DNA of 64,000 bases from Hirundichthys speculiger (lineage: Eukaryota > Chordata > Actinopteri > Beloniformes > Exocoetidae): the NCBI GenBank assembly GCA_018398805.1, contig JAGFBZ010001939.1, forward strand, positions 62,001 to 126,000. The letters run 5' to 3'. Shown here in pieces: positions 55,101 to 64,000 of this stretch; position 1 is the first letter of the stretch; each line of letters starts with the position of its first letter. Under the pieces are notes generated by a model. That model was not told where the DNA came from. It was given only the letters and a program-made list of their open reading frames with translations, and did not search any database. Made by a program: the position numbers and the translations under genes.

Positions 55101-56607
55101 TTTTTTTCTCAGCTAATCTTGTTATTACAGCGTTGCATTAATGCAGAGGGTCACACATTCTCCGTGTGAAACTTCGCCTGTTTATATTTTCGTACGACTG
55201 GATCGAAACCCCCTCAGGGCAATAAATGCTGCACAAATGTGGTCTGGTTTGACTTTAATTTGTCTTGTAAAGAGCTTCTGGGGATGCATTAAAGGGAGAT
55301 TTTGCTTAAGTACAAGAAAATGCTGGAAAGTGCAGCTGTGTGCATGTTTAATATTCAGACAGATGCTTTGCTTTGTTTTCTATTGGACATGTAAGTAATA
55401 AGGGACATAATCTGGATTTTTCAAGACAGGGTGGTGAACCACACCCATCCTGGTAAAAGGAGGATAATTCACATGAACTTGCTTCTGTTAAAAATTAACA
55501 AAATCTTCTGAATGGTTATTGCACCACAGCGGATATTACTGTGAAGATGCATTCTCTCTTTCTCTCTGTTTTTTTTCCCCTTTGCTCTTTAAATCCATCC
55601 ATCTGTTTTGAAGGCGGTCAATAGTAGACGCAGGCATAAACCAATATTTGTCAGTTAGACCATCCTGAGATCCCCAGGACCGAGGCTGCCGCTGAGAGCA
55701 GAATCGATCAGCCCACGATGTTGCTGCAGTATTTCCACAACATACACAAAATGTTGTTATCAGGTAACACGCGAGCTCACTAGTAATTCAAGGTGTGACT
55801 TGAAGCGGGACGGACAGGGTTAAAGTGTTAACCTTTGCAGGAAAAGTCGTCACACACACGCATGAGTAGTTTTTCCTCACTTCTGAGGACACGGTATTGA
55901 TCCCTGGAGACTCTCTGCATGCAGAACGTAACGCCTACAGGAGACGGCGCTGCCTTGCTTAACCTCAACTGACCTCAGTCTAACCTTCACCAAAATACTT
56001 CTGAGCGCTGTTGTTGTCGTCTCCTACCTGACAGCTTGAAGCACCTAGCGACACAATTTCAACATTTCCATCCAGAAGTTCTTGTCTTAATGTCTCCGAC
56101 TGCTCTATGAGAGTGGATAGATATACAAGAGAAGACGAAGAACAAAACTGTAGATATCTCCTGAGACTTCAACAACAGAACAATTAAGGAAAGTCCCTCC
56201 GTTAAGAGGGCGGACCGTTGCGCACGTCCGATCTCCATTTGTGATACACCGAAACCTTGGCATCATTAGCAGCACTTCACCTGCCAGTCTCATTGGTCGG
56301 GACAGCGCATAACAGGTCAATAACTCTGAGAGGCAGGTTATTGTTGAAGCTTTTAACATGAGCAGCAGTGCTTTGGAGTCGATACCGACTCCTACAGGGA
56401 GCCCTTGAGGTGGTCTGAACTTGATGCAAGATGTTTTAACGTGGCTGACCGGACTTTCAAATGTGAGCCTGTCTGCTGGTGGAGAAATGGAGCGCTCTGT
56501 GGGTGTTTCCAGCGTGTTTGTTGAGATGGTTTTTTTTAGGTGTTCATGGTCTCTAGAAATGTAGTATCAATAATGGCTTGAAGATTCGCTGCATCTCTTC
56601 TGAAGAC
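52167..56607. other. Unique non-coding DNA, 4.4 kb
   Basis: No gene and no clear transposon. The longest frame (52737-53096, minus, 119 codons) shows no domain. 53279-53300 (AATTCACTTTATTTATAAAA) is a scrap of repeat-like text. The portion 54160-54830 is GC-moderate and repeat-free with overlapping short frames on both strands, none recognisable. Confidence 0.5.
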
Positions 56608-56856
56608 ATGGGCCCCGATCGTACACCTCCCGCTAGCTGCTAGCCGCTACCCTCTACCCTCTACCTTCTACCTGTGAATTCCGGGTTTAGGAACCTCTGC
56701 TAGCCGCTAATGCAATCTTCCGCTTCCCTAAAGCCGCTACCCGCTATGCCGACTCCCTTACTCACATTGTAGGTGTGGCAATGGGCGTGTCTTTTGCGCT
56801 TTCCGCAAACTCTGTATTTTGCGATCGTGGGTTTCTGGTAGCGAGTAGCGGGTGGT

Positions 56857-56878
56857 CTAGGGTTAGGGTTAGGGTTAG
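56857..56878. repeat. Short TTAGGG tract inside the GC-rich MITE
   Basis: CTAGGGTTAGGGTTAGGGTT plus AG lies between two copies of GCGAGTAGCGGGT. The other copies of the MITE lack it, so it was gained in this copy, perhaps by slippage from TAGCGGGTAG or by capture during break repair. Confidence 0.9.
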
Positions 56879-56981
56879 CGAGTAGCGGGTAGCACAACTT
56901 GCTCTTAAAAGCAATGGTTACTGACGCACTGATTGGTTTAATAGGTGGAACACCCTAACCACTCCCATGTATAATATAGCG

Positions 56982-57407
56982 CAGTGGTGCGCAAACTGTG
57001 GTACGTGTACCACCAGTGGTACGTGAGCATTTTTTCCACATTTTAACTTAAAAAAAAATCAGAAACATACAATGCATTTTAAATACAATGTTTCAAACGA
57101 AATGTGTAGCTTAAGAAAATTAAAATTGTCTTATAAAAAATATTTGTTGCATATTCAGTTGCAGTGCAGATGTAACAACTTTTGAGTGCGTTTATTTTGC
57201 TCTGGATGAGAGTATGAGTATGTGAGAATTGTTGGACATAGTTGTAAATGTCTGATTCAGTAAAGTAACAATTCAGGTGAAAAAAAATCACAATAAGGAA
57301 TAAACATCTCTCCTGTGTGTTTAAAGCTAACTGATAAGGCATATATGGCTATATTTTAAAACTGGTCATCATGGTGGTAGTCAGAGAGCTTTGTTTGAGA
57401 ACCACTG
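56982..57407 (-). mobile_element. hAT-type MITE (GTGGTACxx family), copy 2, nested
   Basis: This 426-bp element is the inverse of 47504-47993: CAGTGGTGCGCAAACTGTGG on the left and TTTGAGAACCACTG on the right. Flanks ATATAGCG (56974-56981) and ATATATCG (57408-57415) match at 7 of 8 bases, as a hAT target duplication would. The host sequence on either side is continuous with the GC-rich MITE, so the order of insertion is certain. Confidence 0.93.
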
Positions 57408-57543
57408 ATATATCGGTTAGCGCAGGTAAGATAGCGGGTTAAGGGAGGTGTAAGATTGCGTTCTTTGCGGGGTAATACCCCTCCCGCTACCCGCTATCCC
57501 TTAATAGCATCTTTAGGAGGTTTGGCGGAAGATCGGACCCATG

Positions 57544-59245
57544 GTCTCTTCTAACACGCTAACGCACCGAAGTAGGGTGTCGCACTTCTTTACCTGTCCT
57601 ATTTAGCACTTAATATTGATATTTTCTAAGCCATACTAAAGCTGAAAGGTACCTTTAAGCATCTGCAAAATATAGTTGAAATGAATACAAACTCGGCTAT
57701 GACAACTGTTGACTTGTAGGCCTTGATCTTAATTGTATTTATAGTTTGCATAACGCGGCGGGTATTCAGGCAGTACTGTCACGTCGTTGCTCTCTCTCAC
57801 ATTGTAAAAGAAGACCTCAATTACAGCTTCTTCTGAAAAGGCATTTTCTTTCAAATTCACACACTTGAGGAATGCCAAAACTCATAGATCTTTGTATCTA
57901 ACTTCTTACATCAAGGTAGCAGTGAGAAGGTTCCTTCAGTGAATCTTCTACGCGGTGCCATCGATGGACTGGCAGCCTGGTCGGGGTGTACCTCGCCTCG
58001 TCTGTTCAATGTACGACCGACCCCTTTAAATATGAGCTTTTAGCTCACGGAGCCAGTTTTAACTCCAGCAGGAAACTTTTCTTTCCCTTCTTCTCTTTTC
58101 CCCTTAAATTTCACTGTGTCAGCCAGCGGTAAGCACCGGCCGTCCTGTGTGTTCAGTACTCCTAAATTACCTTCGGTCTCCCCGGCACCAGAGCCACTTT
58201 GCTCAATTTAGAAAATAAAATGCCTCGATAAAGTTAGTTGATATTTAATGCCAAGCGTTCCCCCTGACCATATACTTTTTATCCTGAGGGGTCAGGAAAA
58301 AGGATTCAGACACTGTCGGCATGCACCGGAAAAATTACATGATACAAAGAGTACATGTTTGTTGTATCCAGATACCTAAAACAGTAAAGTACTGGAATTC
58401 AAAGTGTAAAATTTGCCAAAGTATTTGAATTGGAACCAAAATGAAATCCCCAGTTTAAGCTCCAAAGCAGCTTTAATCCACAAATTGTTTTCCAGCCCTT
58501 GTTTATAGGCTATTAACATTTATAGAAAGAGGTAAATGAGTGTGCACACCTGCACACCTGCAAAAGAAAAAAAAAAAAAAGAAAGAATGGTAGTTGCTGG
58601 GGAGAAAAAGATAAATTGGATTAAAAAGAAAGCTTTTCTTATTTAGTGCCACTCGTTCTCATGCACATCACCGCTGCTGCCCGGTTCCTCCGTGCTCGCC
58701 CGTGGACTGCTCATTATCTGCCCACCACCTTCTCCAGACAGATGCACAATTACAACTTTACTGCTGAATAATCGCTTTACTGGGCGCTGTGTTTTAATGA
58801 CAGGAGGCATTAAGAAGAAAATGAACCCTCAGGAGCAGAATTACTGCTCAGCACCTGCACACTAATCACAGTCCTCGTTCCAGAGGAGCCGCAGTTAAGA
58901 GCACCTCGCTCAGATTGACTGACCTCTGGAGATCACGCACGCCACGTTAAGGCACCTTAGACGTTTTATTTCATGAGTGAAGCAGCATACAGAGCGACAA
59001 TTTTACGCATGAAGATCAGACAATGTGTCACGAGGGACTTTGTTGCAGAGATAAGCCTTCCATTTGTATTCCACACAGCTGCTTTGTATTTTGGAGAAAT
59101 TCTGGATTTTTGTCATGTAGTTTTTTTTTTCCTGACAGTACTTAAAATAAACCATGAACCATGAACTAAACGCCTCCGTTTCTAAGTTAACTAAGAAACA
59201 ATATTGTGACAATTATTGTTTTTTACACAACATGACATAATTAAC
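57544..59245. other. Unique non-coding DNA
   Basis: No gene recognised. Poly-A occurs at 58567-58580. 58640-58950 is repeat-free and contains several ATTA/TAAT sites and GCACAATTACAAC, a candidate conserved block. Confidence 0.5.
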
Positions 59246-60310
59246 TTGAAAAGCACTCGGAGAGCGCAGACCTCCGCCAAGCGCAACAATTCCCCCATAT
59301 AGCGATTTACACCATAAATATTAGTCGTACATATAGCACTGACAATATGGGACCGCTAAAAAAAGTACCATATCTTCCTTTATTTTGTGATGCACACAAA
59401 AATACAAAATACAGTGGTACCTCTACTTACGAAATTAATTGATTCTGGAAGTGATTTTGTAACCTGAAAATTTCGTTAGTAGAGACGTGTTCTCCATGTA
59501 AATGCCCTAATCTGTTCCAAGCCCCCCAAAATTCGAACATATTTTTTTTTTTATAAATTATAAATAATACATGAAATGACATATAAACCTGTAAGAAATA
59601 CATGGTACAACTAGAAAAGCACTCAGAGAGCGCAGACCTCCACTAAGCGCATCAATTATCGCAAAATTTGAAAGTGATCCAGAATCCAAGCCTTTGTGAT
59701 TTATTATTGAACAGGTCACACTTGAAAATGAGATCTTGATTTCAATGTGTCTTACCTGTATAAACAAAGGTTCAATAAAATAAAATAAATAAGAATCCAG
59801 GAGTTCTTCCGAATCACACCCAAAATGAAATCAGTTGTTCCTTTTCACATTTCCGACAACTCCTGAAAATTTCATCAAAATCCATCCATAACATTTTGAG
59901 TTATCTTGAACACAGACAGACAGACAGATAAACGCCGGCAAAAACATAACTTCCTTGGCGGAGGTAAAAATTGTTTGTTTATCTGGGTTGTTGGGTTATG
60001 CTCATACAGTCAAGGGGCCCTCCTAGCCAATGGGATGCCAGGAAGATGCTAAGATGAGTTTTGGGCAATAATTAATGGAGATATTGAGAAACAAAATTTT
60101 TGGCCCCATTAAACCGCAATGTTATGGAAAATTTGAAAGTGATCCAGAATCCAGGATTTCTTCTGGATCACACCCAAAATGAAATCAGTTCTTCCTTTTC
60201 ACATTTCTGACAACTCCTAAAAAATTTCATCAAAATCCATCCATAACTTTTTGAGTTATCTTAAACACAGACAAACAGACAGATAAACACCGGCAAAAAT
60301 ATACTATCTG
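59246..60310. mobile_element. RTE-like repeat copies with inverted ACCTCCGCCAAG ends
   Basis: AGCACTCGGAGAGCGCAGAC at 59252 and again (one base changed) near 59620 starts the repeat; TTTCATCAAAATCCATCCAT, TTTTGAGTTATCTTGAACAC and ACAGACAGACAGATAAACGC followed by CTTGGCGGAGGTA end it near 59966. A second partial copy of the 3' half follows at 60120-60310. ACCTCCGCCAAG (59270-59281) is the exact inverse of CTTGGCGGAGGT (59954-59965). I associate this 3' end with RTE-type fish LINEs, but no protein is visible. Confidence 0.65.
59412..59560 (+). mobile_element. TA-flanked element end (CAGTGGTACCTCTACTTACG)
   Basis: The segment begins CAGTGGTACCTCTACTTACG after TA, then GAAATTAATTGATTCTGGAA and an inverted partner TTTCGTTAGTAGAGACG, so the first 80 bases fold on themselves. 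Such GTACCTC...TTACG ends occur in vertebrate mariner-like elements. It is embedded in the RTE-like repeat and repeated at 63649. Confidence 0.55.
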
Positions 60311-61213
60311 GTCTTAAAATTGGGAAAATTTATTTTTTGAATTAACAAAAATGCATGATGTTGAATCACAGCTTAGATTTCTAAAGCTGAACCTGAATAA
60401 ACCAAAACCACGTCCTCAGAACAGATGAGACCAGCGTAGAGATGCCCGGCCACAGTTTAATATTTAAACAAAAACATTAGAGCTTAATAGACTGTAAGAA
60501 AAGGTTAAAAACTGTCTAAAATGTTATGCATTGAGTAGACCGACATAAAAAGAAAGTCTCTGTTTAGTGTAACCGAGTCAAGCGATAAGCCTGCAAAACT
60601 CAACAATCTAGTATTTGAACAGTCACCGTGAGCAGTTCTGCTGAGAAATTGAGTTCCATTCATGCGTTTTATTGATGCAAATTTGTCCCGAGATTGTATG
60701 AAATTTGCTCGTGGATCCTCTCTGAGGTCTGGCAAAAGTTCCTGCAGCGTTCTTTGAGCATTCGAGGACATCAGGACCTTGTAAGTGAAGCCGAACGTTT
60801 AATACACTCACACACACACTCACACTGAAACAGGCAGACGCTAACCTCTGCACAACTTTACAGAAGTTTAAATTGCAAAGACGCGCATGCTTTATGAATT
60901 TCAATAAACCGAGTCTGTACATCTATTTGTCAGATGTGCTCGTGTCATTATGCAAGTCACAACTTGAGGTCTTTGCAGTTAATACTTTTCCCCTCTCCTC
61001 CATCTATCAAAGAGAATGCTAAGCAGACAGAAAAAGCCACCGTGTCTGGTCAAATAAAGACACGCGGCCCCCTTTTGAGACACTGTGACTGTTGTAAATT
61101 ACATTTTCACTGCATAAAGTAAATATTGCCTCTACAATATTGGAAATAAATCATCGTTTTGACTCTGCAAGTTTCAAGCATTTGGAAAAATGTATTCAAA
61201 TACAATACAAACA
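60311..61213. other. Unique non-coding DNA
   Basis: No gene recognised. A (CACACT)n-like tract lies at 60808-60826. Two overlapping minus frames at 60505-60922 have no domain. Confidence 0.5.
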
Positions 61214-61214
61214 C

Positions 61215-61269
<55 letters not shown>

Positions 61270-61288
61270 ATATATATACACACACACA
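61214..61288. repeat. (TA)n followed by (CA)n microsatellite
   Basis: About 50 bases of pure TA, an AACATATATATA interruption, then ACACACACACA. Confidence 0.96.
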
Positions 61289-61398
61289 ACAGGACGATGA
61301 TCTGATTTACATCAGGATGGCTGAAAAATGAAATGACCACACGGGGCTGCTACACCTCTGGTTGTGCTGCAGCATAATAATTACATATTAGTGACAGC

Positions 61399-62060
61399 CT
61401 GTACCAGTATGGATCAGTATTTACTAGATTGTACCAGTGTGTACTAGATTGTACTAGTATGGACTAGATTGTACCACTATGTACTAGATTGGACCAGTAT
61501 GGACCAGTATGTACAAGATTGTACCAGTATGGACCAGTATGTGCTAGAATGTACCAGTATGGACTAGATTAAACCAGTATGTACTAGATTGGACCAGTAT
61601 GTACTAAATTGTACCAGTATGGACCAGTATGTGCTAGATTGTACCAGTATGGACTAGATTGTCTACCAGTATGTACTAGATTGTACCAGTATAGATCAGT
61701 ATTTACTAGATTGAATTGTTGGAATTTCCCTACTGGATTAATAAAGTATTTTTCATTTCATTTTCATTTCATTGTACCAGCATGTACTAGATTGTACCAG
61801 TATGTGCTAGATTGTACCAGTATGGATCAGTATTTACTAGATTGTACCAGCATGTACTAGATTGTACCAGTATGTACTAGATTGGCCCAGTATGGGTCAG
61901 TATGTTCTAGATTGTATCAGCAATACTAGATTGCACCAGTATGTGCTAGATTGTACCAGTATGGACTAAATTGGACCAGTATGTACTAGTATGTACTAGA
62001 CTGGACCAGTATGTATTAGATTGTACCAGTATGGACTAGTATTTACTAGATTGTACCAGT
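61399..62060. repeat. ~20-bp minisatellite, GTACCAGTATGTACTAGATT unit
   Basis: About 660 bases of imperfect 20-bp units (GTACCAGTATGTACTAGATT and GGACTAGATT/GGATCAGTATTT variants). Some units are shortened or fused as GTACCAGTATGGACCAGTAT. A forward frame through it reads repeated Leu-Tyr-Gln-Tyr but has no coding significance. A LINE 3' tail lies inside. Confidence 0.95.
61712..61772 (+). mobile_element. LINE 3'-tail fragment inside the minisatellite
   Basis: TTGGAATTTCCCTACTGGAT then TAATAAAGTATTTTTC and a (CATTTT)n/(CATTTC)n tail is the terminal ~60 bp of a fish LINE type. It interrupts the array between two ordinary units and is an extreme 5' truncation. Confidence 0.7.
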
Positions 62061-63648
62061 AAAAACCCACTGAGACCCAGGAAATACATACACACGAATG
62101 GTAATGATAGTTTAAGACCAGGTGCGTATCACACAAAGACTGGAAATTATGTGACAAAAATAATGAACGGGCAATTGGTTTGTAAAGTAAAATGCAATGT
62201 GAAGATTCCCTGACAGTTACGAATCATTATATTAGATGTACTTTATTAGATGCACTTTTTATTCATTCATTTATAGGGTTTTAGCCCTGTTAACACAAAC
62301 CTTGTCACTCATTAACAGTAAACAGTGTGTGTTTCAGTGTGAAACAGCATAGAATCTAGAAAAGTTGCAGAGGAAACAACGGGAACTTGAAGAAAACACT
62401 CATCCGAGCTGCTTAAATGAATCCACATTTAAACTGTGGAAGCTAATTTGGAAACTTGCAGCAGGGATTAAATAGTGGGGGCCTGAGACACTGAAGGTGT
62501 ATACACTGTTGAGGACATTCAAAGTGTTCCTGGAACAGTTTGTTGTTGTCGGCACCAATTTAACCCCCAGAGGAGGAAGGTGATATCAAAGAATAAAAGG
62601 AAGGAAGAAGAAAAACCACAGAAATGACTGCTCCCTTCCTGTGTTCATTTATCTGCATGAATCCTATTAGTCCCACTGCAGGAAAATAATTGAATGTCAT
62701 TTTGAATATTGCTGCTGAAAGGAACTGTGGGACTAAATTATCTTCACTTCTTTGAAGGATGTGCATCCCATGTTAAAGGAGGATAACCGGGGAAACGTAT
62801 TTCTGTAGTATGTGGAGGGCTCAAGTACCTCAGTGTCACTGCTACTGGGATACTTCTGGGAACCCATCGAAGTTCCCAGTATCAGAACCCCCCAACAGAA
62901 ACACCAAAGGAGTCGTACAGAGACACATGCAGTATGAAAGAAGAGAGGACGAATCGGATGTTGACCCAAGTGTTCTGTTTTCTCCTTCGCATTGATAGCT
63001 CTGTGACGGAAACAGAGACCCCAGATCTGATTACAGCATATTTGTTGGTGATATTCGTGCAGAATGAAAACTTTCTCACGTCTGTTTCATCCAGCTCAGG
63101 AATCATCTGCTGGATCTGGACCTGGATCAGCTCCAGGTCATCCCAGCTGGCCGGAAGGTGGGGGTGACAAGAAGGAAACTCATTGTGCTGTGAAAACGAA
63201 ACTGATTATTGAGGTTAACAAACAGACTTTGTCCCAAAAATGAACTGTGACCTCAGTCACTGGGAACTATCTGGTGGCTCCTCACTTTTCTTTTCTAGTT
63301 TTGTGCGATGGAATAAAGCAGGACCTTCTTTGCTCCAATAAACCTGAAAACAAAAATTAAAAAAGTTCCATATGAATGTATAAGGCACTGTGCACAATAC
63401 AAAAGATCACAGCTAACAGCATCATTTAATTTAGATAATATTTAAACCTGCAAAATCAGGACAAGACACGTGTTCTCCGACCCCAGAACATCCATCCATA
63501 CCTGTTCATTAATACCTGACGTAACCAGGTGCACAGAGAATTACTGTGGGTGATCTTTCTAATGGACAGTCCATGCAGCAGCCTTGTGCTCATGTCAGGA
63601 GGAGGAGTTGACGTCTCTGGGCTCGGAGGCATCTGCCAAAATCACATA
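62061..63648. other. Unique non-coding DNA
   Basis: No gene recognised. Overlapping frames at 62733-63167 on both strands have no domain I can name. Confidence 0.5.
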
Positions 63649-64000
63649 CGGTCGTACCTCTACTTACGAAATTAATTGGTTCTGGAAGTAGTTTCGTAAC
63701 CTGAAAATTTCGTAATTAGAGGCGCGTTTTCCATGTAAATTGCCCTAATCCATTCCAAGCCCCCTAAAATTCGAACATAAATTTTTTGTAAATTATAAAT
63801 GATACATGAAAAGACATAAAAAACCTGTAAGAAATACATGTTAGAACTAAGCGCAACAATTATTGAAAATTTGAAAGATTTCTTCTGGATCACACCCAAA
63901 ATGAAATCAGTTCTTTCTTTTCACATTTCCAACAACTCCTGAAAATGTCATCAAAATCCATCCATAACTTTTTGAGTTATCTTGAACACAGACAAACAAA
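63649..64000. mobile_element. Second copy of TA-element/RTE-like composite, cut by window end
   Basis: CGGTCGTACCTCTACTTACG onward follows 59412-59610 closely (GAAATTAATTGGTTCTGGAA, CCATGTAAATTGCCCTAATC, ATTCGAACATAAATTTTTTG, GTAAGAAATACATG), then jumps to the RTE-like 3' half (TCTTCTGGATCACACCCAAA, TTTTTGAGTTATCTTGAACA). The shared join shows that the two parts travel or were copied together. Confidence 0.75.

Larger units (their letters stand above)
56611..57540 (-). mobile_element. GC-rich MITE family, copy split by a hAT MITE
   Basis: Ends GGCCCCGATC and GATCGGACCC with ATG on both sides (56608-56610 and 57541-57543), a perfect 3-bp target duplication. The orientation is opposite to the other two copies. 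After removal of the hAT MITE and one copy of its 8-bp duplication about 496 bp remain, close to the 438-bp short copy plus a local expansion of TAGCGGGT units and a telomere-like insert at 56857-56878. Confidence 0.9.

Noticed and set aside
61140..61340. Frames of alternating Tyr-Ile on both strands
   Set aside because: Translation of the (TA)n microsatellite.
61609..61860. Frame with repeated Leu-Tyr-Gln-Tyr units
   Set aside because: Translation of the 20-bp minisatellite; broken by the LINE tail and unit-length variants.
1..64000. Bacterial-type features (operons, ribosome binding sites, attachment sites, replication origin)
   Set aside because: Composition, SINEs, LINEs, microsatellites and CpG depletion mark vertebrate nuclear DNA, where these do not apply.

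Overview
This window looks like nuclear DNA of a ray-finned fish, most probably a teleost. The evidence is its repeat content: L2-type LINEs, Tc1-like transposons, many short non-autonomous hAT elements, a Harbinger-type Myb remnant, tRNA-derived SINEs, long (TA)n tracts and telomere-like (TTAGGG)n patches, all of kinds common in teleost genomes. I found no intact host protein-coding gene, no convincing exon chain, no rRNA or true tRNA gene, and no CRISPR or bacterial-type operon. Every open frame of interest is either a decayed transposon protein or a chance frame in low-complexity DNA. The window is best read as a gene-poor intergenic or intronic region built from nested transposable elements.

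Layout. 1-713 is the end of a hAT-like element entering from the left. 714-4525 is mostly unique DNA with two minisatellites, a SINE-like segment, a telomere-like patch and a CpG-rich block. 4534-6070 is a decayed hAT element (8-bp target duplication, broken BED zinc finger) carrying a young SINE. 7605-8521 holds a Harbinger-like element with a Myb/SANT-like frame and a hAT end. 13221-20117 holds two related Tc1-type MITEs, a Tc1 element split by a hAT and a LINE, and another TA-flanked element. 21761-22910 is a long-TIR element. 23400-25736 is an L2 copy whose reverse transcriptase region has expanded into a 59-bp minisatellite. 28146-31265 is a patchwork of duplicated segments and nested repeats. 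Three copies of a GC-rich MITE family with 3-bp target duplications lie at 32910-33649, 51220-51657 and 56611-57540; the last is itself split by a hAT MITE. Small hAT MITEs with exact 8-bp duplications lie at 35813-36209 and 38072-38424. 41855-42597 is a truncated Tc1. Two more L2 copies lie at 43760-45060 (followed directly by a telomere-like array) and 49860-52166 (interrupted by several insertions). The right end holds an RTE-like repeat with a TA-flanked element, a 20-bp minisatellite, and a second copy of the same composite running off the window.

No set of genes works together here. What can be recovered is an order of insertion: Tc1 before hAT and LINE; L2 before SINEs and MITE; GC-rich MITE before hAT MITE; hAT before SINE. 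Unique stretches between repeats (for example near 20165-20440, 37130-37300, 40560-40860 and 58640-58950) could hold conserved non-coding elements, but only an alignment to other fish could show that. I did not find a convincing undescribed functional system; the most notable items are structural.
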